This document shows positions 9,038 through 17,238 of a stretch of DNA of 64,000 bases, one piece after another. Position numbers and translations under genes: made by a program. The notes below the pieces were generated by a model, which had not been told where the DNA came from, did no database searches, and saw only the letters and a list, made by a program, of their open reading frames with translations. Source of the stretch: Spirosoma montaniterrae (GTDB taxonomy: Bacteria > Bacteroidota > Bacteroidia > Cytophagales > Spirosomataceae); NCBI RefSeq assembly GCF_001988955.1, contig NZ_CP014263.1, positions 3,566,001 through 3,630,000 of the forward strand. Direction: 5' to 3'. The first letter of the stretch is position 1, and every line of letters starts with the position of its first letter.

Positions 9038-10135
9038 ATGTACCTGTTAACTTTAGTCGGCACACGCCCGAACTTCATCAAAGCGGCCCCGCTGCACCGG
9101 GCATTTTCGGCACGCGCGGGCATCAGGTCGGCACTTGTGCATACCGGCCAACACCACGACCAGCAAATGAGTGAGGTATTTTTCGCTCAACTCAATCTGC
9201 CCAAACCAGCTTACCACCTCGGCGTGGGCAATTCGTCGGTGCAGACCGTTACGCAACAAACGGCAGAAATTATGTGCCGACTTGAACCGGTGCTGACGAC
9301 CGAACGGCCCGACTGGCTCGTGGTTATTGGCGATGTAACGAGTACACTGGCCGGGGCGTTGGTGGCCGCCCGCCTGGGTATTCGCGTGGCGCACGTCGAA
9401 GCGGGACTACGCTCCGGCGACCGGCAAATGCCCGAAGAAATCAACCGCATTCTGGTCGATAGTCTGGCCGACGCGCTCTTCGTAACCGAGCAGTCGGGAG
9501 TAGATAACCTTCAGCGTGAAGGTATTGCCGACCACAAAATTCATTTCACAGGTAACGTACTAATTGACGCGCTGACTGACTTTCTTCCCAGAGCAACTGC
9601 CCGCAACACCGTTGGCCGGCTGGGGCTATCGAAAGGTAGCTACGTGCTACTGACGCTGCATCGCCCGGCTAACGTCGATACGAAAGCGGGCCTGCAACAC
9701 CTGCTTCAACTCGTAGCCAGTACGGCCCGGCAGTGCGTAGTGGTCTGGCCCCTGCATCCGCGCACCCGCGCCAACCTCCAGACATTTGGGCTGCTCAGTC
9801 AACTCAACTCACTACCAAACGTGCTGTTGCTGGAACCGCAGGGTTACATCGAATTTCTGAATCTGCTCGATCAGGCGGATTTAGTCATAACCGATTCGGG
9901 TGGCATTCAGGAAGAAACAACCTGGCTGCGGGTTCCCTGCCTGACACTCCGGTCTACGACCGAGCGGCCCGTTACGACTACGCTCGGCACCAATCAGCTT
10001 TTCCCCGACTTTACGCCCGAAACGGCAGAGCCTGTCATTGCCAGCCTATTGAACAGCCAACCAGCCGATAGCCAGATTCCTCCACACTGGGACGGCCAAA
10101 CCGCGCAGCGCATCGCCAACATACTGACACAGTGA
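9038..10135 (+). CDS. wecB: UDP-N-acetylglucosamine 2-epimerase (non-hydrolysing)
   Basis: 365 residues, the standard length. Conserved WecB blocks are present in order: GTRPNFIKAAPL at the N-terminus, HTGQHHDQQMS, HVEAGLRSGDRQMPEEINR, the LTLHRPANVD block, and DSGGIQEETTWL near the C-terminus. The enzyme interconverts UDP-GlcNAc and UDP-ManNAc in the cytoplasm. With the UDP-HexNAc dehydrogenase of the same operon it could supply UDP-ManNAcA. It starts 11 bases after the previous stop, and its stop overlaps the GTG of the next gene. Confidence 0.95.
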   Translation: MYLLTLVGTRPNFIKAAPLHRAFSARAGIRSALVHTGQHHDQQMSEVFFAQLNLPKPAYHLGVGNSSVQTVTQQTAEIMCRLEPVLTTERPDWLVVIGDVTSTLAGALVAARLGIRVAHVEAGLRSGDRQMPEEINRILVDSLADALFVTEQSGVDNLQREGIADHKIHFTGNVLIDALTDFLPRATARNTVGRLGLSKGSYVLLTLHRPANVDTKAGLQHLLQLVASTARQCVVVWPLHPRTRANLQTFGLLSQLNSLPNVLLLEPQGYIEFLNLLDQADLVITDSGGIQEETTWLRVPCLTLRSTTERPVTTTLGTNQLFPDFTPETAEPVIASLLNSQPADSQIPPHWDGQTAQRIANILTQ

Positions 10136-12306
10136 ATCAGCTTATTCAAGACCTCCGCACGGGCGAAACGCGACTAATCGAGGTGCCGATTCCGGCGGTA
10201 GGGCCGGGGCAGGTGCTGATTCGCACGCGCCGGTCGCTGGTGTCGCCCGGCACCGAGCGGATGCTCGTATCGTTTGGGCGCGGGAATTGGTTAGACAAAG
10301 CCTGGCAGCAGCCCGAACGGGTAAAACAGGTGCTGAATAAAGTACGTACCGACGGACTGCGGCCTACGCTCGAAACCGTATTTCGCAAGCTCGACCAGCC
10401 GTTGCCACTGGGCTACTGTAACGTTGGTATTGTGTTGGCCGTGGGCGAAGGCGTGACTGATTTGCATAGTGGGCAGCGGGTAGTCAGCAACGGTCCTCAT
10501 GCCGAAGCCGTTTGTGTGGCGCGCAATTTGGTTGCGGCTATTCCCGATGCTGTCAGCGACGATGATGCGGCTTTCACCGTCATGGGAGCCATTGGTTTGC
10601 AGGGCATTCGGTTACTGAATCCTACGCTGGGCGAAACGGTGGTGGTTATCGGTCTGGGGCTGATTGGCCTCCTCACAGCCCAGTTACTGCGGCTCAACGG
10701 GTGCCGGGTTATCGGCACAGACGTAAACGAACATCGGCTTACACTGGCCCGGCAGTTCGGCATTACTGCTATCAACGCCACCGATGCGGTTAGTACCGTT
10801 TTAGCGCGTACCGACAACGTTGGGGCCGATGGCATCGTCATAACAGCCTCGACCCGACACGATAAGCTGATAGCGCAGGCCGCGCAAATGAGCCGCAAAC
10901 GTGGCCGGATTGTGCTGGTCGGCGTGGTTGGTCTGTCGCTGAACCGGAGCGATTTTTACGCCAAAGAGCTGACGTTTCAGGTATCGTGTTCCTACGGTCC
11001 CGGTCGCTACGATCCCACCTACGAGCAACAGGGTCAAGATTACCCGCTACCGTTTGTGCGCTGGACCGAAAACCGGAATTTCCAGGCCATTCTGCACCTG
11101 CTCGGCACCAAGCAGTTATTGGTTGGCCCCCTGATCTCCGAAGTTGTTCGGCTGGAAGCATATCAGCGCGTTTACGACCGGATGAACGACCCCAAAGCCA
11201 GCGGTGGGCCAATGGTGGCGTCGTTGTTTCGCTACACTGAATCGGCCCCGCTTGAGTCGACGCTGACGCTAAACGAGCGGTATGTTTCGGCGGGTTCGAG
11301 CGCGATTGGCCTGATCGGCGCGGGTAACTTTGCCGCATCGACACTCCTGCCCGCGCTGAAAGCTGCCGGGGCGTCGGTCAAAACCATCGCGAGTGCCAAC
11401 GGGCTGTCGGCCACACGATTAGCACAGAAGTTTGCCATTGCCCGAAGTACTACCGATTACCAAACTATTCTGAACGACCCGGCGATTAGCCTATGCATTA
11501 TTGCCACCCGGCACAACAGCCACGCCCGCCTGACCATAGACGCATTACAGGCCGGAAAGCACGTTTTTGTGGAAAAACCGCTGGCGATCTACGCACCCGA
11601 ACTGGCTGAAATCGTATCGGCTCAACAAGTATCAGAACGGTTTGTAACAGTCGGGTTCAACCGCCGTTTCTCGCCCTATGTGCAAAAGATGAAGGCGTTG
11701 GTGGGTGGTGCGGCATCGCATATGACCCTCATGAACGTAGTGGCGACGATGAACGCAGGAGCCGTACCGCCCGATTCGTGGCTACACAACCGGACCGTTG
11801 GGGGCGGGCGCATTCCTGGCGAAGCCTGCCATCTGGTCGATCTGATTACGTTTCTGACCGGGAGCCGCGTTGCGGGCGTTTGCCTGAACACGATGGGGCC
11901 GTTCAGCGAAACCGCCGATTCGGCCTCTCTGTTGCTGCGTTATGAAAACGGCGCAACGGGCGTGGTAAATTACTTCGCCAACGGTAGCACCAGCTATGCC
12001 AAAGAACGCGTAGAAGTTTACACCCAGGGCAGAACCCTCATTCTCGATAATTTCCGCCAACTAACGGGCTACGGTTTTCAGAATTTCTCGCGCATGACCG
12101 GGCGGCAAGACAAGGGACACGCCGAACAATTCAGGCGGTTGGTTGCCTGGCTATCAAATCCCAACATCCGCCCCAACGAACTGCTGATTCCGTTTGCAGA
12201 CTGCGTGAACGCTACACAAACCATGCTGGCAGCGTTGCAGAGTGGTCGCGATAAGCGTTGGGTGCCCGTAGACACTAATTCCCTGACAACGAGACATCTA
12301 CGATGA
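10132..12306 (+). CDS. Bi-domain oxidoreductase: MDR dehydrogenase fused to Gfo/Idh/MocA
   Basis: 724 residues. Residues 1 to about 350 are a medium-chain dehydrogenase with a GroES-like part and a Rossmann fold at VVVIGLGLIGLLTAQLL. Residues from about 390 to the end are a Gfo/Idh/MocA protein with its own Rossmann loop GLIGAGNFAAS at 394-404 and the FVEKPLAIYAPEL motif. Such fusions recur in bacterial capsule and EPS clusters beside heparinase-like genes, as here; their reaction has not been assigned to my knowledge. Start GTG at 10132 overlaps the wecB stop, and the stop overlaps the ATG of the next gene. I infer a two-step redox modification of a nucleotide sugar. Confidence 0.85.
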   Translation: MNQLIQDLRTGETRLIEVPIPAVGPGQVLIRTRRSLVSPGTERMLVSFGRGNWLDKAWQQPERVKQVLNKVRTDGLRPTLETVFRKLDQPLPLGYCNVGIVLAVGEGVTDLHSGQRVVSNGPHAEAVCVARNLVAAIPDAVSDDDAAFTVMGAIGLQGIRLLNPTLGETVVVIGLGLIGLLTAQLLRLNGCRVIGTDVNEHRLTLARQFGITAINATDAVSTVLARTDNVGADGIVITASTRHDKLIAQAAQMSRKRGRIVLVGVVGLSLNRSDFYAKELTFQVSCSYGPGRYDPTYEQQGQDYPLPFVRWTENRNFQAILHLLGTKQLLVGPLISEVVRLEAYQRVYDRMNDPKASGGPMVASLFRYTESAPLESTLTLNERYVSAGSSAIGLIGAGNFAASTLLPALKAAGASVKTIASANGLSATRLAQKFAIARSTTDYQTILNDPAISLCIIATRHNSHARLTIDALQAGKHVFVEKPLAIYAPELAEIVSAQQVSERFVTVGFNRRFSPYVQKMKALVGGAASHMTLMNVVATMNAGAVPPDSWLHNRTVGGGRIPGEACHLVDLITFLTGSRVAGVCLNTMGPFSETADSASLLLRYENGATGVVNYFANGSTSYAKERVEVYTQGRTLILDNFRQLTGYGFQNFSRMTGRQDKGHAEQFRRLVAWLSNPNIRPNELLIPFADCVNATQTMLAALQSGRDKRWVPVDTNSLTTRHLR

Positions 12307-13892
12307 GAGCCATCGGGATCTACTGGCGAACCGTTCGGCATCTGACGTGTCGACAACTATGGTTCCAGGTCTGGCACCGGCTACGGGTACGCGGGCGGTT
12401 GCGCGTTCCAGAGCGGGGCGGGGCGGGCCATTGGTTGGCAGTATCTGCGGTTGACACGATGATTTCTGACTCGTACCAGCCCGATTCTAACACAGTTACG
12501 TCTTTAAATCAGTCGGTTAGCTTTCCTGAACGTATCGATTGGAATTATGCTTCGAATGGTAAGCTATGGACGTATCACCTAAATTATTTTGACTTCCTGA
12601 ATCAGCCGGGCCTGAACGCAAGTGCCGGACTGAGGCTTATACGAGACTTTGTCAGTCAGTCGGATACCATTCTTGATGGATTGGAGGCTTATCCGACTTC
12701 GTTGCGGGTTATGAACTGGATTCGGTTTTTGAGCCGCAACCAGATTTATGACCATCGTATCGATACGCATTTGTTCGCGCAAACGGCTCGGCTGCGTGGG
12801 CGGCTCGAACATCATCTGGGCGGTAATCATCTGCTTGAGAACAGTTTCGCGCTCTTGCTGGCAAGTCTGTACTTCCGCCACCGTCGCTGGTTTCGCAAAG
12901 CCAGATCGCTCGTGCGGACTGAACTGAAGCGGCAAATTCTGCCCGATGGAGGACATGCCGAACGCAGCCCCTCCTACCATAACCTGCTTCTCGAACACCT
13001 GACTTGCCTGACCGCTGCTCTCCGTGTCGATACGTGGCATAGCGACCCGGCTCTATCGCCGTTTCTGGAAAACAAAGCTGATAACATGCGTAACTGGCTG
13101 TCGGCCATTACATTTCAAAACGGCGACTGCCCGGTAATAAACGACTGCATTCCCCTGACTGCCCAGCCGACAGCGTCGCTAACCGCTCCGGCTACGCAGC
13201 TATCCCACTCCGGCTATTACTTTTTTCGTCAGCCACAGTACGAACTTTTCGTAGACGCGGGCGCAGTTGGGTTTGATCAACAACCGGGACACGCGCACGC
13301 CGACACGTTCAACTTTGTGCTGCATGTCCGGGGTGAGCCACTCATCGTTGACGTCGGCACATCGACTTATGAGCCGGGCGAACGGCGGCAATGGGAACGC
13401 AGCACGGCGGCCCACAACACGGTAGAGGTGGCTGGGCAGAATTCGTCGGAAGTATGGTCGAATTTTCGGGTCGGACGGCGGGCGCGGGTTACGGTGCTTG
13501 ACCAAACAAACCAAACGCTCACTGCCCGGCACGATGGCTACCGGCATCTCGGCCTCATCCACGAACGCGCCTGGACAGTCGCGCCTGACGCGCTGACCAT
13601 CTACGACCAGTTACACGCGAAAGCCGGTTGTGCCACGCATCAATCTACGGCCCGTTTCTATTTCCATCCCGATCAGGTTGTTTCACGAACCGACGAAACC
13701 ATTTTGGTCAGAACGACCCGGCTCCTGTTTACATCGTCGGGATCAATCAGGGTTCGGCTTACGGCGTATAAAATGGCCGACGGATTTAACCGGCTTCGCC
13801 CGGCCTGCTGTGTTGAAGTCGATTTCACAGGCAAGCTTTCAAGCTTTTTTCACTTTTCGGATGACAATCCTGTACCTGACATTTTATTTTGA
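12303..13892 (+). CDS. Heparinase II/III-family protein in the polysaccharide operon
   Basis: 529 residues. The N-terminal half is an alpha-helical toroid-like region with the pattern HHLGGNHLLENSFALLLASL, where heparinase/alginate lyase-type enzymes place catalytic Asn and His residues. The C-terminal half is the heparinase II/III beta domain with HAHADTFNFVLHVRGEPLIV, then GTSTYEPGERRQWERSTAAH. There is no signal peptide, unlike secreted lyases, so a cytoplasmic or membrane-side role in making or trimming the polymer is likelier than feeding. It is coupled by ATGA overlap to the bi-domain oxidoreductase and overlaps the next gene by 32 bases. Confidence 0.85.
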   Translation: MRAIGIYWRTVRHLTCRQLWFQVWHRLRVRGRLRVPERGGAGHWLAVSAVDTMISDSYQPDSNTVTSLNQSVSFPERIDWNYASNGKLWTYHLNYFDFLNQPGLNASAGLRLIRDFVSQSDTILDGLEAYPTSLRVMNWIRFLSRNQIYDHRIDTHLFAQTARLRGRLEHHLGGNHLLENSFALLLASLYFRHRRWFRKARSLVRTELKRQILPDGGHAERSPSYHNLLLEHLTCLTAALRVDTWHSDPALSPFLENKADNMRNWLSAITFQNGDCPVINDCIPLTAQPTASLTAPATQLSHSGYYFFRQPQYELFVDAGAVGFDQQPGHAHADTFNFVLHVRGEPLIVDVGTSTYEPGERRQWERSTAAHNTVEVAGQNSSEVWSNFRVGRRARVTVLDQTNQTLTARHDGYRHLGLIHERAWTVAPDALTIYDQLHAKAGCATHQSTARFYFHPDQVVSRTDETILVRTTRLLFTSSGSIRVRLTAYKMADGFNRLRPACCVEVDFTGKLSSFFHFSDDNPVPDILF

Positions 13893-15045
13893 ACCCGACC
13901 TGTCGGCTGGCTCTTTCCGGAACACGGCGTTGGTTGGCGAACTGGCGCGGCAACTCACACCCGCCGACCAAATACATGTAATTACCACCCAACCCAATCG
14001 TTATCAGTCATTTAGTCCATCGGCAACGGCGTATGAAAAACGAGGCAACGTTACAATTGAGCGCATCTCGCTGCCTACTCATACCAACGGTTTTCGCGAT
14101 CAGATACGAGCCTTTGCGTCGTATTACCGGGCAGTGCATCGGCTCAGCCGGTTGGTGCAGTATGATCTGGTCTTTGCCTCATCGTCGCGACTGTTTACGG
14201 CCTTCCTGGGAGCGCGGCTATCTCAAAAACGGCGCGTCCCGCTGTTTCTCGATGTGCGCGATTTATTTCGTGAAACCATTCTGGAAATGCTTAACCCAGT
14301 TGTGCGCCTGTTGCTATGGCCGTTTTTGTGGGTTTCCGAACGGTACGCCTTTAGCCGGGCCACGCATATCAATTTAGTTTCAGAAGGTTTCCGGCCCTAC
14401 ATCCAGCCATTCCGACAAACTTCGTATAGCTTCTTTCCGAACGGTATCGATGACTTATTTCTTAAACAGCCCGTTGCAGAAACGCTACCAGCAACTAACT
14501 GTGGGACAATACTTTACGCCGGAAATATTGGAGCAGGACAGGGGTTGGAAAAAATAATTCCGCAGGCAGCCCGACGTCTGGGCGACGGGTATCGGTTTAT
14601 TGTCATTGGCGATGGTGGTCGGCGAGCGGCTCTCGAAGCTGCTATTCGGGCGGAAGGCGTTCAGAACGTACTTGTGCAGAAACCCGTTAACCGTGCAGCT
14701 TTGGTAGCAGCGTATCAACAGGCCCATTACCTGTTCGTGCACTTAAACGACTATAAAGCCCTGCATCGAGTGCTACCGTCCAAATTGTTTGAGTATGGAG
14801 CAACGGACAAACCCATTCTGGCTGGCGTTGCGGGCTACCCGGCTCAGTTTGTCCGATCCTATATACCCAATTCGCTGGTGTTCCGACCAACTGATGCGGC
14901 TGGTTTAGTAGAGTTAATACAAAACACGCCCTATCAAACCCAGCCACGGCCTGAATTTATAGAACAATTTAACAGACAGGCTATTATGAGCGAAATGGCG
15001 CGGTGTCTGCTGGCGTTTGAGCAACAAAAAAAGTCGGCTGTTTAG
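13861..15045 (+). CDS. Family 4 glycosyltransferase (WbuB-like)
   Basis: 394 residues from the ATG at 13861 (MTILYLTFYFEPDLSAGSFR). The ATG lies inside the previous gene; an in-frame start far upstream at 13630 would add residues unlike any glycosyltransferase N-terminus. It has the WbuB-type N-terminal FEPDLSAGSFRN and HVITTQPNRY, the FLDVRDLFRETILEM block, and a donor domain with ILYAGNIGAGQGLEKIIPQA and KLFEYGATDKPILAGVAG. It should add an amino sugar or similar unit to the repeat unit. It is the last gene of the operon, and its stop codon lies inside a hairpin that acts on the opposite strand. Confidence 0.85.
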   Translation: MTILYLTFYFEPDLSAGSFRNTALVGELARQLTPADQIHVITTQPNRYQSFSPSATAYEKRGNVTIERISLPTHTNGFRDQIRAFASYYRAVHRLSRLVQYDLVFASSSRLFTAFLGARLSQKRRVPLFLDVRDLFRETILEMLNPVVRLLLWPFLWVSERYAFSRATHINLVSEGFRPYIQPFRQTSYSFFPNGIDDLFLKQPVAETLPATNCGTILYAGNIGAGQGLEKIIPQAARRLGDGYRFIVIGDGGRRAALEAAIRAEGVQNVLVQKPVNRAALVAAYQQAHYLFVHLNDYKALHRVLPSKLFEYGATDKPILAGVAGYPAQFVRSYIPNSLVFRPTDAAGLVELIQNTPYQTQPRPEFIEQFNRQAIMSEMARCLLAFEQQKKSAV

Positions 15046-15066
15046 AGATGTCCCTAAACAGCCGAC
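15026..15066 (-). terminator. intrinsic terminator for the thioredoxin-like gene, overlapping a glycosyltransferase 3' end
   Basis: A perfect 13-bp stem (GTCGGCTGTTTAG at 15033-15045 with CTAAACAGCCGAC at 15054-15066) has an A run at 15026-15032, which is a T run on the minus strand. On the plus strand no T run follows. So it terminates the minus-strand gene ending at 15085, and the plus-strand gene's TAG stop is the last three bases of the left arm. Confidence 0.75.
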
Positions 15067-15084
15067 GCGTAACTCGCTGTTTTA

Positions 15085-15540
15085 TCACTTCACACTCTTG
15101 CCAATTGCCAACAGACTTTCGGGGCTTTGATAGCCCAGAATTTTCTTCAAAACGCGGCCATTACCATCAATGAACATCAGTGTGGGGTAGCCCTCAATTG
15201 GATAGACCTGCGACAAGGCCGGGCCTTCCCCTTTTTCCATGTCGATCTTTACATTGATGAACCTGCTGTTGTAGAAATCGCCTAAATCCTTCTTCGTAAA
15301 CACGTTTTTCTGCAACATTTTGCAGGGGCCACACCAGCTTGTGTAAGCATCTAAAAAGATGATTTTTTTCTCCACCTTAGCTTTTTTCAGAATGTCACGC
15401 CACGACGCTTCGGTAAACTGAATCCCCGGCTCTCCGGCTTTACCTGGCTTTTTGGGATCGACCAACGATACAACGGCGTGGGTTGGGGCGGGGCCGAAGC
15501 CGATGAACAAAACCGCCAATATCCATGCTAACTTTTTCAT
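15085..15540 (-). CDS. Exported thioredoxin-family protein
   Basis: 151 residues from the ATG at 15540, chosen because a signal peptide (MKKLAWILAVLFIGFGPAPT, cut near residue 22) begins there. The thioredoxin fold follows with the active site WCGPC (C70, C73) and the cis-proline segment EGYPTLMFID. It resembles the thioredoxin-like proteins of Bacteroidota that keep periplasmic thiols reduced or isomerise disulfides. It is monocistronic, convergent with the polysaccharide operon, and ends in its own terminator. Confidence 0.85.
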   Translation of the reverse strand: MKKLAWILAVLFIGFGPAPTHAVVSLVDPKKPGKAGEPGIQFTEASWRDILKKAKVEKKIIFLDAYTSWCGPCKMLQKNVFTKKDLGDFYNSRFINVKIDMEKGEGPALSQVYPIEGYPTLMFIDGNGRVLKKILGYQSPESLLAIGKSVK

Positions 15541-15700
15541 AGGTGTACCGGCAAACCGGCTCTTCTTGTGGTTTTTGATGCTATAACGAACCAACAACCC
15601 GCTTTCGTTTCTTACTGCTCGGTTGCCGAAGCAAATTAACTCTTCCACGGTAAACAGGCAAACCCTGTGCCATTCTGCCCAATCTTTCCGAACTTTGCAG

Positions 15701-15781
15701 TTCAGTCAACAGCCAACAATGAACATCCAACAGTTTTGCGGTGGGCAGAAATCATTGTTGACTGATAACTGTTCACTGAAA
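15701..15781. repeat. imperfect inverted repeat upstream of engB
   Basis: TTCAGTCAACA and ACAATGA on the left face TCATTGTTGACTGA on the right, with a second short TTCACTGAA at the edge. The left arm carries a 4-base insertion relative to the right. It fills the spacer between the divergent thioredoxin-like and engB genes. No function assigned. Confidence 0.45.
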
Positions 15782-15785
15782 AATT

Positions 15786-16400
15786 ATGCCCGTTAAGCAA
15801 GCCACCTTCTTCGTCAGCAACTCCGACCCGGCCAAATGCCCCGCGCCCGACCGGCCCGAATATGCCTTTATTGGCCGCTCAAACGTCGGCAAGTCGTCGT
15901 TGATCAATATGCTGACAGGCCGCAGTGGGTTAGCCAAAATATCAGGCAAGCCCGGTAAAACGCAATTAATCAACCACTTCATTATCGATAACGAATGGTA
16001 TCTGGTCGATTTACCCGGCTATGGTTATGCGAAAGTGAGCAAAACTGAGCGCGAAAAATTTGCCGCGCTCATTAACGGCTATCTGACCAGTCGGCCTAAT
16101 TTGGTTTGCACCTTCGTGCTGGTCGATTCGCGCATTGATCCGCAAAAACTCGACCTCGATTTCATGGAAAACCTCGGCGACCGGAATATTCCATTTGTAA
16201 TCGCGTTTACCAAAACCGAAAAGCTCGGCCCGCAAAAATTGCAGACCCAACTGGAAAATTACCGGGCAACACTGCTCGAAACCTGGGAGGAAGTGCCGCA
16301 AATTTTTGTTACATCGGCCATTACAGCCGCCGGTCGCGAAGAAATCCTGGCGTTTATCCGACCTCTGAATAAAGAGTACCTTCAGTCGTTGAGTGACTGA
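15786..16400 (+). CDS. engB: Ribosome biogenesis GTP-binding protein EngB/YsxC (YihA)
   Basis: 204 residues, standard length. G1 is GRSNVGKSS at 30-38, G3 DLPGYGYAKV, G4 TKTEKLG in place of the usual TKxD, and G5 VTSAITAAG. The protein assists assembly of the 50S ribosomal subunit in the cytoplasm. The start at 15786 is the only sensible ATG. A hairpin-rich spacer lies on each side. Confidence 0.95.
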   Translation: MPVKQATFFVSNSDPAKCPAPDRPEYAFIGRSNVGKSSLINMLTGRSGLAKISGKPGKTQLINHFIIDNEWYLVDLPGYGYAKVSKTEREKFAALINGYLTSRPNLVCTFVLVDSRIDPQKLDLDFMENLGDRNIPFVIAFTKTEKLGPQKLQTQLENYRATLLETWEEVPQIFVTSAITAAGREEILAFIRPLNKEYLQSLSD

Positions 16401-16481
16401 ATGGTTGAGTGATTGAATGGAACAATTAGGTCATGTATACACTCAATCATTCCATCAGTCAATAATTCAATCAGAATCTGC
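16392..16481. repeat. imperfect inverted repeat of TGATTGAATGG-type words
   Basis: Directly after the engB stop, GACTGAATGG, GAGTGATTGAATGG and later ACTCAATCATTCCATCAGTC form degenerate inverted copies of one short word. The element spans the gap between engB and the DUF5606 gene. Similar simple-word hairpins occur at 61540-61613 and 62803-62896. Confidence 0.5.
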
Positions 16482-16503
16482 GTTACCAGTTTATTACAAC
16501 TCT

Positions 16504-16947
16504 ATGGAAGCTTTAAAGCAAATTGCCAATGTGGCCGGGTATCCCGGTCTGTACCGAATTTTAAAACCTGGTCGGGCGGGCGTTATCGTTGAATCGCTTG
16601 ATGATAAGAAGGCCAAGACCATGATGGGGCCAACCGCTCGCGTGTCGGTCCTGAACGATATTTCGATTTACGTTGACGACAACAGCGACGAACAGTCGGT
16701 TCCGCTGGCCGAGGTGCTGCTGACGATCAATCAAAAATACGGCGAAACGCTACCCGTTGATCCCAAAGCGTCGACCGACGAACTCGCCACGTTCATGGCC
16801 GAAGCCGTTCCGACCTATGACCGTGAACGCGTTCGGGCCACCGACATTAAAAAATTAGTAATGTGGTATGGCATTCTGCGGCAATATGCCCCGGAAGTCT
16901 TTGAGCCATCTGCCGAAGAAAGCCCGAGCCATCAGAACCAGGATTAG
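16504..16947 (+). CDS. DUF5606 domain protein
   Basis: 147 residues from the ATG at 16504 (MEALKQIANVAGYPGLYRIL). An earlier in-frame start at 16417 would translate the repeat and is rejected. It matches the Bacteroidota-specific DUF5606 pattern: an N-terminal beta-rich part with GLYRILKPGRAGVIVESLDD, then a helical C-terminal part with PVDPKASTDELATFM. It is widely conserved and usually single-copy, with no known function. It is likely cytoplasmic; no signal or membrane segment is seen. The last codons lie in the left arm of a 51-bp inverted repeat shared with the end of pyk. Confidence 0.85.
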   Translation: MEALKQIANVAGYPGLYRILKPGRAGVIVESLDDKKAKTMMGPTARVSVLNDISIYVDDNSDEQSVPLAEVLLTINQKYGETLPVDPKASTDELATFMAEAVPTYDRERVRATDIKKLVMWYGILRQYAPEVFEPSAEESPSHQNQD

Positions 16948-17236
16948 CCAGGATTGTCAAGATTAAACAGGATTTTACGCTGCGCTTAAACTGTTCGGGA
17001 CATACGTCCCGAACTTGCTAACGGCGGATTTTTATCCGCAGACACAGCTTTCAGCGCGGACGAATGTCCGCTGTAGTAGGTTCGGGACGTATGTCCCGAA
17101 CAGCCCGACTGAACCAAAATAGTAGCTTGGACCATCAAGATTAAACAGGATTAACAACCCAACGAAGCAACTAAGCGCAGCGTAGAATCCTGTTTAATCT
17201 CGATAATCCCGGCTAATCCTGGTTCTGATGGCTCGG
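16924..17236. repeat. 51-bp inverted repeat enclosing REP-like palindromes between DUF5606 gene and pyk
   Basis: Left arm 16924-16974 and right arm 17186-17236 are inverted copies with about three mismatches in 51. Each arm runs into the C-terminal codons of its gene. A third partial copy (TCAAGATTAAACAGGATTAA) lies at about 17137-17156. Between them are smaller palindromes: GTTCGGGAC-ATAC-GTCCCGAAC, GCGGAT-TTTT-ATCCGC, GCGGAC-GAAT-GTCCGC and GTTCGGGAC-GTAT-GTCCCGAAC. The same palindrome words recur at 60541-60680. No gene fits in this 291-base gap. Confidence 0.8.
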
Positions 17237-17238
17237 AC

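Noticed and set aside
656..15045. tRNA as the attachment site of a genomic island carrying the polysaccharide operon
   Set aside because: No integrase gene and no repeated copy of the tRNA 3' end were found within the window.
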